From positions 1 through 64,000 of the forward strand of contig JAJFTO010000016.1 in assembly GCA_021372865.1 (NCBI GenBank): a DNA stretch of 64,000 nt. Direction: 5' to 3'. Source of the stretch: Porphyromonadaceae bacterium. Lineage in GTDB: Bacteria > Bacteroidota > Bacteroidia > Bacteroidales > Dysgonomonadaceae. The position numbers were made by a program, and so were the translations under genes. The notes beneath the pieces are model-generated. The model saw nothing but the letters and a program-made list of their open reading frames with translations. It did no database searches and was not told where the DNA came from. Shown here one piece after another: positions 25,398 to 35,708 of this stretch (the first letter of the stretch is position 1; every line of letters begins with the position of its first letter).

Positions 25398-26312
25398 TCA
25401 GAAGATCTCTTCCCGCGGGTATTTTTCTTCCAACTTGCTAAAGAGATAAGAGGCCACCGTACCGGCAACAAACAGCAACACACAAAAGAGAAGGGCGCCG
25501 CCGAAGCTTAATCCGGCCAGGGCAAGCTGTTCACCCGTGAAGGCGGGGAAGACCACCGTGGGAAAGATTGCCAGCGAGGAGCCGATCACCATGCCCAGAA
25601 TAAAATGGTACATGCCGGAGTAGTACCGTTTAAAAAGATAGGCGGCTAATTTTGCAAAGAGGAGCACGCACAATATAAATCCGATGATGAGTGGAATGAT
25701 GACCGCAAAATCGAAATCCTTGATTCCGATGGCCATCTTGTCATACAGTCCGAAATAAATAAGAAAGTTGGAAGGGCTCATGCCGGGTACAATCAGTCCC
25801 AGTCCCATCAGCAAGCCTGAACCAAGCCATACCAGGATGTTGGGAGCCACTTCCGTCAGTTGCTGTCCGCCAATCACCATCAATACAAAGATGGTGAGGG
25901 TGGAGGCAATGAGAATCCATATGTCGGAGGCTTTTCTGCCGTTTTTCCCCGCTGTATTGTAGAGTGAGGGAAAGGTGCCTGCCACAAAGCCAATGAAGAG
26001 ACAAACAAATTGTGCCGCATATTTGCCGAAAGCTTTTTCCACCACCACGGAAAATAACACAATGCCGATGCCGGCACCAATGGCTACCGGAAGGAAGTAG
26101 AGGATGTTCTTCATGAACTTCTGCCGGATGTTCGCAAGGAAACGGATCAGTGGATCGTAGATACCAAATATCACTGCCAGCACACCACCGGAGAGCCCCG
26201 GAAGAATAAATCCAATGCCTACAAGCGTTCCCTTTATCAGGCGTATAAACCAGTCGGCCACCGGGCCGATCGCACTCTTTTCAGTTGTTCCCTCGTCTCT
26301 ATGTGTACTCAT
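25398..26312 (-). CDS. DUF368 polytopic membrane protein, probable polyprenyl-phosphate transporter
   Basis: A 304-residue protein with about eight to nine membrane segments and the DUF368 motifs GFILPGLSGGVLAVIFGIYDPLI near the N-terminus and GLIVPGMSPSNFLIYFGLYDKM centrally. These two related repeats suggest an internally duplicated fold. DUF368 proteins have been implicated in recycling undecaprenyl phosphate across the inner membrane; this assignment is from the family. It lies 45 bp from the start of the next minus-strand gene and probably has its own transcript. Confidence 0.8.
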   Translation of the reverse strand: MSTHRDEGTTEKSAIGPVADWFIRLIKGTLVGIGFILPGLSGGVLAVIFGIYDPLIRFLANIRQKFMKNILYFLPVAIGAGIGIVLFSVVVEKAFGKYAAQFVCLFIGFVAGTFPSLYNTAGKNGRKASDIWILIASTLTIFVLMVIGGQQLTEVAPNILVWLGSGLLMGLGLIVPGMSPSNFLIYFGLYDKMAIGIKDFDFAVIIPLIIGFILCVLLFAKLAAYLFKRYYSGMYHFILGMVIGSSLAIFPTVVFPAFTGEQLALAGLSFGGALLFCVLLFVAGTVASYLFSKLEEKYPREEIF

Positions 26313-26357
26313 TTCGGTTTTTTATTTTTTCGCAGCAAAGATACATTTTTTCTCTGT

Positions 26358-28532
26358 TTAATTCCACCAATAGGTCAGTTTCAATACCAGTGCCCGGTTG
26401 CGTACTTCGCGCGTATTGGCAAAATAATTGTCGGTATATACAATAAAAAGGTCCGACACAGGCTTATAGCGCCATTGAAGGCGGATATTCATATTGGTGT
26501 TGTTGCGCTGTTCGTTATACTGCATAAAAGTGGTGAGAAACAATTTGTCGGTGAAGGTAATGTCCAGTTTGGGCCCGATGAGCCAGAACCGGTGATGTTC
26601 GAATGGTTGTGGCAGACGAAGATTGGTGTAGGTCACGTTCATTGAGAAGTTTACGTAGGGTTGAAACCGGTAGACCATCTTGGTATCAATCATCTCGTAA
26701 TTTCCATTAAAAAAACCGCCTTTGGCAAGGGTTACCGTTCCGTTGAATGGTTTTCGGTTATTTGAGGTGAAGGTGGTATACAGATCGGAATAGTTGTATT
26801 CGTTTCCTGCTGGTAGAAAAACACTGCTCACGTGCGTGGGATCGAAGTCCTTCATCAGCCTGATATAATAATTGTGCAACCCGGCCGAGACGACCGAGCG
26901 GTCACTGAACTCCACCTTGTAGCCTGCATCCAGCTCATGGTCCAGTTTCTCGAAGGCATGCGTGGCATAATACCTGTATTTGACATAGGGGCCGTGTATG
27001 GTGACCTTCTTGCGGGGGATAAAATAATAGGCTAGCTCCGGACTTAACGAGACATAATTGCTGCGGCGGACATAACCTGTTTCTGCAAGATAGTTTTCAC
27101 CTACCGCTGCCTGGTCGAGGCTGACAAGAATGTTGCCCTTGCTGTATCTGACAGAAGTACCCTGTGCATATTGTTTACCGGGGTTGCCGGGTTGAAAAGA
27201 GCGGTGATAAAATGCCTTGCCCAGCCATTCGTTGTTTTTGCTTGCCAGGTTGAGATCCAGCGCGGCCACCCGGTTGTACTGTGAGGTCCCGTCGGGTTTG
27301 TTTATATATTCCTTGTTTACAAACATGAAACTGATGTTGGAACGGGCCAGAATCTTCTTTTGGAGGGACAATACCGTATAGTTTCTGGTAGCAAAGTCTG
27401 TAGTTTTCTCGGTGGTCATGTTCATAAAGCCAAGCCGTAGCGTATTGTTTAATTTTCCGCTTAAACGGGCCCCTCCCAGTACCGGAGCATCCAGCCCGAT
27501 GCGTCTGGAAAAGAAGGGCGTGAGCTTCTCATTTCCGTAATTGGCAAATAAATCGCTGTTCTCGAGAAAAAACTGTCTTTTTTCGGGGTAAAACAGTTCA
27601 AACCGGTCGATGTCCATCACCTGCTGATCTACTTCCACCTGGGCGAAATCGGGATTGTAGGTCAGATCCAGATTCATGGCAGTCGATAATCCTATCTTTG
27701 CATCCATGCCAAAATCCTTCCGGTAGCCTGCTTTTTCGCCTGCTTCAAAATTCCTGTGATACCCACCATAGAGATAAGGGATGAGGGAGAAATTTATTTT
27801 TGGTTTCGGCAGCGGCTCATCGAAATGCAACACACCGGTATATGCCAGTGATGAGTGGGGAAACTGACGGGGTACGGGCGCCCAGGCCGATTTTTCGTTG
27901 GCCTTGAGATCCAGCCGCCCGAAATTTGCATACCATGTCTGGCTGTTTGCCGGATAACGGATGGATTTAAAGGGTATTTTCATTTCCGTCACCCATTTAT
28001 CGGGATAATTTTTCAGTTTGAGTTCTACCTTGCTGTCCCATTCGCTGTTTTTTGTCTCGCCGGATCTGATGCCGTCGGAGATGGCTCCTGAAGCCGAAAA
28101 TTCAAAAGTGTACCCGTTGGTTTGATCTCGAAAAGTGTCGAATATGGAAAGGAAATTATCGTTGTTATTGAAAGCATAATCCCTGCGAAACGATTCAACA
28201 ATTCGTTTGCCGGGAATTGTATCGTGAAAGATAACGCCCACGTAGATGGCTTTGTCGTCGTATACCAGCATCACTTCCGATTTTTGACCGGGATATCCGG
28301 TATCCACCGGCTGCACGAGGTGGAAGTTGTCTGCCTTGTTTGCAGTCTGCCAGTCGGGTTCATCGAGTATGCCGTCGAGGGTGATGGAACCTTTCATCTT
28401 TTTTGCAGTATACACATGGTGCTTGTTGTGGATATGGATACCGATGGTATCGCGGAGTTCCTGTGAATTTTGTGCAGTCACCGCGCTTGCACAAAAACAG
28501 GTTATAAGCAGAAAAATTATCTGATGCTTCAA
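26358..28532 (-). CDS. DUF5916 protein with CBM9-like domain
   Basis: A 724-residue secreted protein with signal peptide MKHQIIFLLITCFCASAVTAQ. Residues 40-230 resemble a carbohydrate-binding family 9-like domain (ITLDGILDEPDWQTA, VMLVYDDKAIYVGVIFHDT, EMKIPFKSIRYP). The rest is DUF5916, rich in alternating aromatic strands and ending RALVLKLTYWWN, as in an outer-membrane barrel. Function is not established; an outer-membrane or surface role with glycan contact is the likely reading. A neighbouring susC/susD pair is absent. Confidence 0.75.
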   Translation of the reverse strand: MKHQIIFLLITCFCASAVTAQNSQELRDTIGIHIHNKHHVYTAKKMKGSITLDGILDEPDWQTANKADNFHLVQPVDTGYPGQKSEVMLVYDDKAIYVGVIFHDTIPGKRIVESFRRDYAFNNNDNFLSIFDTFRDQTNGYTFEFSASGAISDGIRSGETKNSEWDSKVELKLKNYPDKWVTEMKIPFKSIRYPANSQTWYANFGRLDLKANEKSAWAPVPRQFPHSSLAYTGVLHFDEPLPKPKINFSLIPYLYGGYHRNFEAGEKAGYRKDFGMDAKIGLSTAMNLDLTYNPDFAQVEVDQQVMDIDRFELFYPEKRQFFLENSDLFANYGNEKLTPFFSRRIGLDAPVLGGARLSGKLNNTLRLGFMNMTTEKTTDFATRNYTVLSLQKKILARSNISFMFVNKEYINKPDGTSQYNRVAALDLNLASKNNEWLGKAFYHRSFQPGNPGKQYAQGTSVRYSKGNILVSLDQAAVGENYLAETGYVRRSNYVSLSPELAYYFIPRKKVTIHGPYVKYRYYATHAFEKLDHELDAGYKVEFSDRSVVSAGLHNYYIRLMKDFDPTHVSSVFLPAGNEYNYSDLYTTFTSNNRKPFNGTVTLAKGGFFNGNYEMIDTKMVYRFQPYVNFSMNVTYTNLRLPQPFEHHRFWLIGPKLDITFTDKLFLTTFMQYNEQRNNTNMNIRLQWRYKPVSDLFIVYTDNYFANTREVRNRALVLKLTYWWN

Positions 28533-28760
28533 TTGATTTCTGAATTATATTAGATAAAACAAGTCTGGCATGTTCATAAAATTGGGTAGATACAACTAAA
28601 GATAAGACCCATCAATGTTTTATGGGTCACAAAACATTGTCAGTCCAGAATTTAGCTGTATGCATACCACGTGAAACTTAAAATAGATAAAACAATGCGA
28701 GTTGAAAGCGTTGCAAATATAGGCAATATTGTGTTTTTTTAAGCATAAGAAAAAAATTCA

Positions 28761-28792
28761 TTCGTTTATTCCAGTGTTTTTACCTAATTTTG
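28761..28792 (+). promoter_or_regulatory. Promoter of the HerA-ABC operon
   Basis: TTCG (28761-28764, close to TTTG), a 20-bp spacer and TAATTTTG (28785-28792), 31 bp before the ATG. The rest of the 28533-28823 gap shows nothing else definite. Confidence 0.65.
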
Positions 28793-28823
28793 TTCAATAT
28801 AGAAACCAATTTCTTACACCATT

Positions 28824-30362
28824 ATGTTCGACAACAGCAAACGCGCTTTTATAGCCATCAACGATGAAGCCGAAGTGTGCCTGATACCCAAAATGGCAAA
28901 CCGTCACGGCCTCATCACCGGAGCCACAGGGACCGGAAAAACAGTTACCCTGCAGACACTCTCAGAGACATTCAGCGAGATGGGTGTGCCCGTCTTCGCC
29001 GCCGACATGAAAGGCGATCTCTCAGGTGTGGCCAAAACCGGAGGGAACAAGGAGAGTGTCACCAAGCGGGTGGATAGTTATCATCTGAGAGAGAAAGGGT
29101 TCGACTTCAAAGCCTTCCCTGTACGTTTCTGGGATGTATTCGGTGAGCAGGGCCATCCGGTGAGGACTACCGTCACCGCCATGGGGCCGCTGCTGCTGGA
29201 AAGGCTGCTGGACCTGAACGAAACACAAGGTGCCGTCCTGACCATGGCCTTCCGGATTGCCGACGACAACAACCTGCTGCTGATCGACCTGAAAGACCTG
29301 CAGAAGATGTTGCAATATATCGGCGACAACCGGGCACAATTCACCACAAAATATGGCAACATCTCACCTGCCAGCATCGGCGCCATCCAGCGCGGCCTGA
29401 TGCGTCTCGAGAGCGAGGGGGCCGACAGGTTCTTTGGTGAGCCGGAGCTGGAGATCACCGACTTCATACAGACCGAACAGGGCAGGGGCGTGATCAACAT
29501 CCTCGCGGCCGACAAGCTGATGAACTCTCCCCGGGTGTACACCACCTTTTTGTTGTGGTTGCTGGACGACCTCTACGAGACCCTTCCCGAGGTGGGCGAT
29601 ATGGACAAGCCGAAGCTGGTTTTCTTCTTCGACGAGGCGCATCTGCTCTTCAATGACATGCCCTCCTCCCTGCTGGAGAAGGTGGAACAGATTGTACGCC
29701 TCATCCGTTCCAAAGGGGTGGGTGTCTATTTCTGCACGCAGAACCCGGCAGATATCCCCGAGAGCATCCTTGGACAACTGGGTAATCGCGTGCAGCATGC
29801 CCTGCGTGCCTACACCCCCAACGATCAGAAGGCGGTGAAAGTAGCGGCCAACACCTTCCGTGCCAACCCGAAATTCGATACGGGCGAGGCCATCACCCAG
29901 CTCAATACGGGTGAGGCGCTGGTATCGTTCCTCGATGAGAAGGGAGCACCGCAGATGGTGGAACGGGTCAACATCCTGCCGCCACAGGGACAGATTGGCC
30001 CCATCACCGTGGGTGAAAGAGACCAGCTGATGCGCAGCTCGCTGATCTACGGTGTCTATGAAAAACTGGTGGATCGCGAGTCGGCCTACGAGATTCTGTC
30101 TCAAAAGCAGGAGCTACTCGAGGATGAACGTAAACAGGCTGCGGAAGAGAAAGAACGGATCCGCCTGCAGAAGGAGGAACAGAAAGCAGCCCTGGAGGCA
30201 GAGCGGGTAAAGCGTGCCGAAGAACGACAGCGTAAGGCCGATCGGGGTGTTCTGGGTGATATTATCACACAGGTGGGACGCAGTACCACCCGGCAGATCA
30301 CTTACCAGCTGGGCAAAACCATTACACGCAGCCTGATGGGTGCACTCTTCGGTAAGAAATAA
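28824..30362 (+). CDS. DUF853 HerA/FtsK-like ATPase
   Basis: A 512-residue ATPase related to E. coli YjgR. Walker [11 protein letters not shown] (33-42) and Walker [15 protein letters not shown] are clear, followed by [27 protein letters not shown], typical of HerA-like helicases. A charged coiled coil rich in Glu, Arg and Lys (about 425-470) leads to a basic tail ([19 protein letters not shown]). The role of this family is unknown; a DNA or protein translocase is inferred from the fold. It is followed by a membrane permease and an ABC ATPase on the same strand. Confidence 0.85.
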   Translation: MFDNSKRAFIAINDEAEVCLIPKMANRHGLITGATGTGKTVTLQTLSETFSEMGVPVFAADMKGDLSGVAKTGGNKESVTKRVDSYHLREKGFDFKAFPVRFWDVFGEQGHPVRTTVTAMGPLLLERLLDLNETQGAVLTMAFRIADDNNLLLIDLKDLQKMLQYIGDNRAQFTTKYGNISPASIGAIQRGLMRLESEGADRFFGEPELEITDFIQTEQGRGVINILAADKLMNSPRVYTTFLLWLLDDLYETLPEVGDMDKPKLVFFFDEAHLLFNDMPSSLLEKVEQIVRLIRSKGVGVYFCTQNPADIPESILGQLGNRVQHALRAYTPNDQKAVKVAANTFRANPKFDTGEAITQLNTGEALVSFLDEKGAPQMVERVNILPPQGQIGPITVGERDQLMRSSLIYGVYEKLVDRESAYEILSQKQELLEDERKQAAEEKERIRLQKEEQKAALEAERVKRAEERQRKADRGVLGDIITQVGRSTTRQITYQLGKTITRSLMGALFGKK

Positions 30363-30378
30363 TCATTCATACACAGTC

Positions 30379-31860
30379 ATGTACCAGACACTCTTCAAGC
30401 ATTACTGGTTGCAGACCGTTCGCTCGCCCGGTTATTATAAAAATCTGGTAGTGAATATATTCGCTGGCGTCATTGCGCTTTATTTTCTGGCAGTCTTCCT
30501 GCTTATTGGACTGATGTTGCCGAAGATGCTGCAGGAGATAGCCCCTCAGGAGGACCCTGCTGCGATCTTTCATGGCAGCATCCTCTATGCCCTGATCATT
30601 CTGCTGTTGATACGTTATGTGATGCAGCCGCTGAGCAGGCTGAACCTGGAGAGTTATCAGGTACTGCCGGTCAAAAGGTCCGTTTTGGTCACCTATCTGG
30701 TATTGAAACCGCTGCTCAACCCGTTGAACTATCTCGTCCTCTGCCTGGTGATCCCCTTTGCCGTCACGGGGATATATCCCTTGTTTGGCACTGCAGGAGC
30801 TTTCCGTTTTATCTTCGTGATCCTTGGCCTCATCTGGTTCAATACCCTGATGGCACCCTTGCTGAAACGGCAATTCAGCAATATCTTACTCGGAGTAATC
30901 CTGTTTTTGCTTGTTGCAGGCGCGTTGGCGGCACTGGAGTATTTCAAGATCTTCTCCCTGTTTACGCTGTCGCAACACCTTTTCGGTTTTCTGACCGGGT
31001 CACCCGTCGTATGGATCTCCGTGTGGTCGCTGGGCCTGCTGGCTTTTCTGCTAAACAAGCTCTTTTTTGCCCGCAACTACTATCCCGAGTCGTTTGAAAG
31101 AAAAAACAAAAAAATTGGGACCGGAACGCAGCGGTTCACCTTTATGGAACGTTTCGGGAAAATAGGAGAGCTCATCTCCCTTGAGATCAAGCTGGTGCTA
31201 CGACACAAGCGGACAAAGAGCACCCTCTACGCGGCACTCTTCTTCCTGCTCTACGGAATGATCTTCTATCCCAATCCCATGTACAACGAGAGTCCCAATT
31301 GGTTGCTCTTCGTAGCCATTTTTGTCACGGGTACGGGGATGTTGATGTTTGGTCAGTGGATCATCAACTGGGACGGAGCCCACTTCGATTTTCTCATGAC
31401 CCGCGATATAGATACCCGCACCTACATCCGGGCCAACTATACCCTGATGCTGGCGCTCTGCATCGTCTCATTTATCGTGACGACTCCCTACTTCCTGTTT
31501 GGCAGGCAGATCATCCTCTATCATCTGGTGGCGTTCGTCTACAATGTCGGCGTCAATATCTATGTCTATCTGTTCGGAGCAACACTGAATACCAAGCGGC
31601 TGGAGCTCTCCAGGGGCTCATCGATGAATATGCAGGGAGTGAGCTATAAAAACTTCCTTGTGTTGATCCCCCTGCTGGTAATTCCCATCACGCTGGTCTC
31701 ACTCTTTACCCTGTTTTCCGCTACTTATATTGCGCTGATCATCATCGCACTGATGGGGCTGGCCGGTATCCTGTTCAGAGACACACTTCTGAGCGTGATT
31801 GAGAAACAGTTCCTGCGCAGAAAATATGCCCTCTGCACAGGCTTCCGCAAGAAAGAGTGA
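30379..31860 (+). CDS. DUF5687 ABC-type permease
   Basis: A 493-residue protein with about ten membrane segments, starting MYQTLFKHYWLQTVRSPGYYKN. An earlier in-frame Met would overlap the previous gene. It belongs to DUF5687, Bacteroidetes permeases resembling the membrane half of ABC-2 exporters. The adjacent ATPase gene (stop and alternative start overlap as GTGA) makes a two-gene exporter nearly certain. The substrate is unknown. Confidence 0.8.
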   Translation: MYQTLFKHYWLQTVRSPGYYKNLVVNIFAGVIALYFLAVFLLIGLMLPKMLQEIAPQEDPAAIFHGSILYALIILLLIRYVMQPLSRLNLESYQVLPVKRSVLVTYLVLKPLLNPLNYLVLCLVIPFAVTGIYPLFGTAGAFRFIFVILGLIWFNTLMAPLLKRQFSNILLGVILFLLVAGALAALEYFKIFSLFTLSQHLFGFLTGSPVVWISVWSLGLLAFLLNKLFFARNYYPESFERKNKKIGTGTQRFTFMERFGKIGELISLEIKLVLRHKRTKSTLYAALFFLLYGMIFYPNPMYNESPNWLLFVAIFVTGTGMLMFGQWIINWDGAHFDFLMTRDIDTRTYIRANYTLMLALCIVSFIVTTPYFLFGRQIILYHLVAFVYNVGVNIYVYLFGATLNTKRLELSRGSSMNMQGVSYKNFLVLIPLLVIPITLVSLFTLFSATYIALIIIALMGLAGILFRDTLLSVIEKQFLRRKYALCTGFRKKE

Positions 31861-31916
31861 CTATCTGCCGGATTTCTTCCGTCCACAATCATTTAAAACA
31901 GACAAAAATAAAGCAT

Positions 31917-32693
31917 ATGCAAGAAGATATACAGCGTTCAGTCAACCTTACCGACGTGCCACCCCCGGTGTCACTGTCGGCCGGAAAGACAGAAGAGGTC
32001 ATCACTGTTGCCAACCTGAAAAAGATCTATGGCGGCGTCACGGTTCTCAATATTCCATCCATGCAGATACGAAATGGCGAGAGCTTCGGCCTGGTGGGAA
32101 ATAACGGTGCCGGCAAGACCACCTTCTTCAGGCTGATTCTCGACCTGATCGAGGCTTCCTCGGGTGAGGTGCAGATCAATGGTGAAACAGTGGCCCGCCG
32201 CGATGCGTGGAAAGCGAAGGTGGGATCGTTCCTCGACGAGAGTTTTTTGATTGACTTCCTCACCGCCGAGGAATATTTTGCTTTCACGGCCAAAGTATAC
32301 CGCAAGTCGGAAGGAGATATGCACGCATTCCTGGAGTCGATGAAAGATTTCTTTAACGGGGAGATAGTGGGATCGGGCAAGCTGATCCGCGACCTCTCCA
32401 AAGGGAACCAGAAGAAGACAGGCATTGCCGCCGCACTGATCAGTGACCCGCAGATACTGATCCTCGACGAACCGTTTACCGCGCTCGATCCTACTTCGCA
32501 GATCCGATTGAAGCGGATGCTCAACGAGCTGAAGACCACACGGAATATGACCATGCTGATCTCCAGCCACGACCTCAATCATGTGACCGAGGTCTGCGAC
32601 CGGATCGTGGTGCTCGAGAAAGGGCTGGTGGTGAATGATATCCGCACCAGCGAGAATACACTGAAAGAGCTGGAATCTTATTTTGCGGTATAA
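31917..32693 (+). CDS. ABC transporter ATP-binding subunit
   Basis: A 258-residue ATPase starting MQEDIQRSVNLTD. A GTG at 31857 overlapping the preceding stop gives a 20-residue longer, less natural N-terminus. It shows Walker A GNNGAGKTT, a signature LSKGNQKKTG (a diverged LSGGQ with extra basic residues, typical of ABC-2 exporters), Walker B ILILDEPFTALD and H-loop SSHDLNH. It pairs with the DUF5687 permease just upstream. Confidence 0.9.
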   Translation: MQEDIQRSVNLTDVPPPVSLSAGKTEEVITVANLKKIYGGVTVLNIPSMQIRNGESFGLVGNNGAGKTTFFRLILDLIEASSGEVQINGETVARRDAWKAKVGSFLDESFLIDFLTAEEYFAFTAKVYRKSEGDMHAFLESMKDFFNGEIVGSGKLIRDLSKGNQKKTGIAAALISDPQILILDEPFTALDPTSQIRLKRMLNELKTTRNMTMLISSHDLNHVTEVCDRIVVLEKGLVVNDIRTSENTLKELESYFAV

Positions 32694-32797
32694 AGCAGTG
32701 CATATAACCCGATCAGAAGTTATCTGCATCGTCCATACCTGCTATTAAAGCATATTGCTTGTCATTACACTTAAAGTTCAATATAAATCTGAATCGT

Positions 32798-33457
32798 ATG
32801 AAAACAAAGATTGTGCTGTTTACCCTCTTGCTTGTGCAGGGTGTTTTGTATGCACAACCACAGGGAAAGGAGATTTCACACTATCTCTTTCCTGAGTTTG
32901 CCCAGGGAGTAGTACTGATGAAAAACGGACAGAAGAACCCGGCATTGCTCAATTTTAATGCAGCCTCGGAAGAAATGATTTTTAAACAGAATGGTCAGAT
33001 GCTGGCCTTCGCTGAACCTACCCTAAGCCAGTTGGATACCGTATTTCTTCAGGACAGGAAGTTTGTCCTGTACAATAAAAAGTTTCTGGAAGTGCTTCAT
33101 CAGGAAGGATACAGCCTCTATGCCCAGTACAAGTGCAGGGTGATTCCTCCGGGAAAGCCTGCCGCCTACGGAGGAACGTCACAGACATCGTCCACCGATA
33201 GCTATTCCAGCTTGTCCAGTGGAGGCAGACTGTATGAGCTGAAGCTACCCGACGATTTTCAGGTGAAGCCTTACACAATCTATTATCTCGACAAGGGTTC
33301 GGGGCGGAAAGAGATCAAATCGATGAGACAACTGAAAGGTCAGTATAAAAAGGATGGAAAGCTATTTGATCAGTACCTGAAAGAAAAGAAAGTCGATTTT
33401 GAAGATCAGCAGGCGGTAGCAGGACTGATTTATTTTATGGAGACAACAAATCACTAA
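32798..33457 (+). CDS. Secreted protein of unknown function
   Basis: A 219-residue protein starting MKTKIVLFTLLLVQGVLYAQ, a signal peptide; 13 upstream in-frame residues are not needed. The mature part has short strands, a Ser/Gly-rich stretch (GGTSQTSSTDSYSSLSSGG) and a basic helical C-terminus. I do not recognise a family. It lies 20 bp before the fucosidase gene and may share its transcript. Confidence 0.7.
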   Translation: MKTKIVLFTLLLVQGVLYAQPQGKEISHYLFPEFAQGVVLMKNGQKNPALLNFNAASEEMIFKQNGQMLAFAEPTLSQLDTVFLQDRKFVLYNKKFLEVLHQEGYSLYAQYKCRVIPPGKPAAYGGTSQTSSTDSYSSLSSGGRLYELKLPDDFQVKPYTIYYLDKGSGRKEIKSMRQLKGQYKKDGKLFDQYLKEKKVDFEDQQAVAGLIYFMETTNH

Positions 33458-33477
33458 TCACCAATTTTATAAATATC

Positions 33478-34779
33478 ATGAAACAAGGTATCATCCTTTT
33501 TACTGCATTGCTGTGGATGACAGCTCACGCATTGGCGCAACAGCCTTATCATCCGACCGAAGAAAATCTGAAAAACCGCGAAGCTTTTCAGGATATGAAA
33601 TTCGGCGTTTTTATCCACTGGGGCATCTACAGCATGATGGCCGACGGGGAGTGGATCATGAACAACAAGAACATCCAATACCAGGAGTATGCCCGGCTGG
33701 CCAATGGCTTTTATCCTTCGAAATTCAGCGCCGCAAAATGGGTGTCTGATGTGAAGGCCGCCGGCGCAAAGTACATCTGCATCACCTCACGCCATCATGA
33801 TGGTTTCTCCATGTTCGGTACGAAGCAGTCGCCCTTCAACATCGTGGATGCCACACCCTTCAAACGGGATGTGCTCAAAGAGCTGGCCGACGAATGCCAC
33901 AAACAGGGAATAAAATTACACTTTTACTATTCACTGCTCGACTGGGGCCGGACCGATTATTTCCCATTGGGCAGAACCGGTAAAGGGGTAGGACGCACAG
34001 CGCAGGGAGACTGGAAAAGCTACCACAGGTTTATGCTAAACCAGCTGACTGAGTTATTGACAAATTACGGGGAAATCGGGGCCATCTGGTTCGACGGACA
34101 GTGGGATCAGCCGGGAGATTTCGACTGGCGCATGCGGGAAATTTATGATCACATTCATGCCATTCAGCCGGGGTGTCTGGTCATCAACAACCACCACCTT
34201 GCTCCCGTTGAGGGTGAAGACGGGCAGACCTTTGAGAAAGATTTGCCGGGACAAAACCAATCGGGCTTTTCCGGCACATCAACCGTTGGCCGGTTGCCGC
34301 TGGAGACCTGCGAGACCATGAATCGCTCGTGGGGATACAACATCACCGACAAAAATTACAAAACGGAGAAAGAGTTGATTCACTACCTGGTGAAGGCTGC
34401 AGGAAACAATGCCAACCTCCTGATGAATGTAGGACCACGGCCGGACGGAACCTTTCCCGATATAGCCATTGAGCGTTACAATGCAATGGGTGTATGGCTG
34501 AAAACATATGGCGAGACCATCTACGGTACCCGTGGCGGCTTTATCGCACCCCGCGACTGGGGAGTGACCACGCAGAAGGGAAACAGGCTTTTTGTGCACA
34601 TCCTGAACCTGAAAGATGAGGTACTTTACTTGCCCATGCAGGGAAAACAGGTAAGTTCCGCGAAAATATTTGTCGACAAGAAACCGGTGAAATTCACAAA
34701 GGTCGCCGGTGGCATCGTGCTGCAGCTGGGTCGGGTTCCCGATGAAACCGTTTGCGTGGTGGAAGTGGAGTTAAAATAG
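33478..34779 (+). CDS. Secreted GH29 alpha-L-fucosidase
   Basis: A 433-residue glycoside hydrolase with signal peptide MKQGIILFTALLWMTAHALA. GH29 hallmarks follow: FGVFIHWGIYS (42-52), YICITSRHHDGF (99-110), FHYS-type strand LHFYYSLLDWG (147-157), and the nucleophile Asp D206 in GAIWFDGQWD. The C-terminal residues 360-433 form a beta-rich domain. It should release fucose from glycans in the periplasm or outside the cell; linkage is not predictable. It is convergent with menA (10 bp). Confidence 0.92.
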   Translation: MKQGIILFTALLWMTAHALAQQPYHPTEENLKNREAFQDMKFGVFIHWGIYSMMADGEWIMNNKNIQYQEYARLANGFYPSKFSAAKWVSDVKAAGAKYICITSRHHDGFSMFGTKQSPFNIVDATPFKRDVLKELADECHKQGIKLHFYYSLLDWGRTDYFPLGRTGKGVGRTAQGDWKSYHRFMLNQLTELLTNYGEIGAIWFDGQWDQPGDFDWRMREIYDHIHAIQPGCLVINNHHLAPVEGEDGQTFEKDLPGQNQSGFSGTSTVGRLPLETCETMNRSWGYNITDKNYKTEKELIHYLVKAAGNNANLLMNVGPRPDGTFPDIAIERYNAMGVWLKTYGETIYGTRGGFIAPRDWGVTTQKGNRLFVHILNLKDEVLYLPMQGKQVSSAKIFVDKKPVKFTKVAGGIVLQLGRVPDETVCVVEVELK

Positions 34780-34788
34780 TCCGCAGTC

Positions 34789-35694
34789 TTATAAATTGTT
34801 GCACAGGGCGAAAGTGACTGCTAGCAGGAATCCCGAGAGGGAGGTGAGCTTCAGGTAGGGATCGAGCGCCTCTCCTTCCTTGTGCCTGAGTTCGATCACA
34901 ATTTTAAAAGGAAGCAGAAAGACAAGGAGATAAGCATATCGGTACCACGGTGCCGGTGCAAAAAGAATGTTGTATCCTGCAAAACAGACAAAGGAAATAA
35001 GGGTCAACAGGGAATGATACACTTTTGCACCGGGTAATCCCAACTTTACGGCAACTGTAATTTTTCCGGATGCCTTGTCGTTTTCAATATCCCGCATGTT
35101 GTTTACGTTGAGGATCATGGTGCTGATCAACCCCAGTCCGATAGCCGGCAATACGGGTTGAAATCCCATTTTGTGCGTATGCAGAAACCAGGTGCCGATC
35201 ACCGGTACCGGTCCGAAAAAGAGAAAGGCGAAGAGGTCGCCCCAGCCCCGGTAGCCATAGGCATGCTTTCCCATGGTGTAAAAGAGCGCCGCAAGGATGG
35301 AACCGCCACCGAGGGCTGTCATGATCCATGCGGATGAAGCGTCTCTGAAAGGGGTTGCACTCCATATAAGCGCCAGGCCGGTCACCGCACAAAGGATTGT
35401 AAAGAGTATGACTGCTCTTTTCATCTCCTTTTGTGAAATCCTGCCGCTCTGCAGTGCGCGGGTGGGCCCTTGTCGCCGACCGGTAACATCGGTTCCTTTC
35501 TGAAAATCTCCCAGGTCGTTGGCCAGGTTGGCCAGTATCTGGATGGTGACTGCCAGCAGCAGCGCCAGAAGAAATGTAAGGGTGCTGAAGGTCCCTTCAT
35601 GCCAGGCCATCGCACTGCCTAGGACGACAGTGGCAACGGCCAGAAAGAGGGTGCGTAGTCTGAAGGCGGAGATCCACTGTGTGAAGGTAGGCAT
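34789..35694 (-). CDS. menA: 1,4-dihydroxy-2-naphthoate prenyltransferase
   Basis: A 301-residue UbiA-family membrane enzyme that prenylates DHNA to demethylmenaquinone. It starts at MPTFTQWISAFRLRTLFLA; a longer frame runs into proS. The Asp-rich motifs are NDLGDFQKGTD (first, near 60-70) and NNMRDIENDKASGK (second), binding Mg-prenyl diphosphate. About eight membrane helices are predicted. It lies 14 bp after proS, so the two are probably co-transcribed. Confidence 0.92.
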   Translation of the reverse strand: MPTFTQWISAFRLRTLFLAVATVVLGSAMAWHEGTFSTLTFLLALLLAVTIQILANLANDLGDFQKGTDVTGRRQGPTRALQSGRISQKEMKRAVILFTILCAVTGLALIWSATPFRDASSAWIMTALGGGSILAALFYTMGKHAYGYRGWGDLFAFLFFGPVPVIGTWFLHTHKMGFQPVLPAIGLGLISTMILNVNNMRDIENDKASGKITVAVKLGLPGAKVYHSLLTLISFVCFAGYNILFAPAPWYRYAYLLVFLLPFKIVIELRHKEGEALDPYLKLTSLSGFLLAVTFALCNNL

Positions 35695-35708
35695 GACCGG
35701 GTGTGAGA

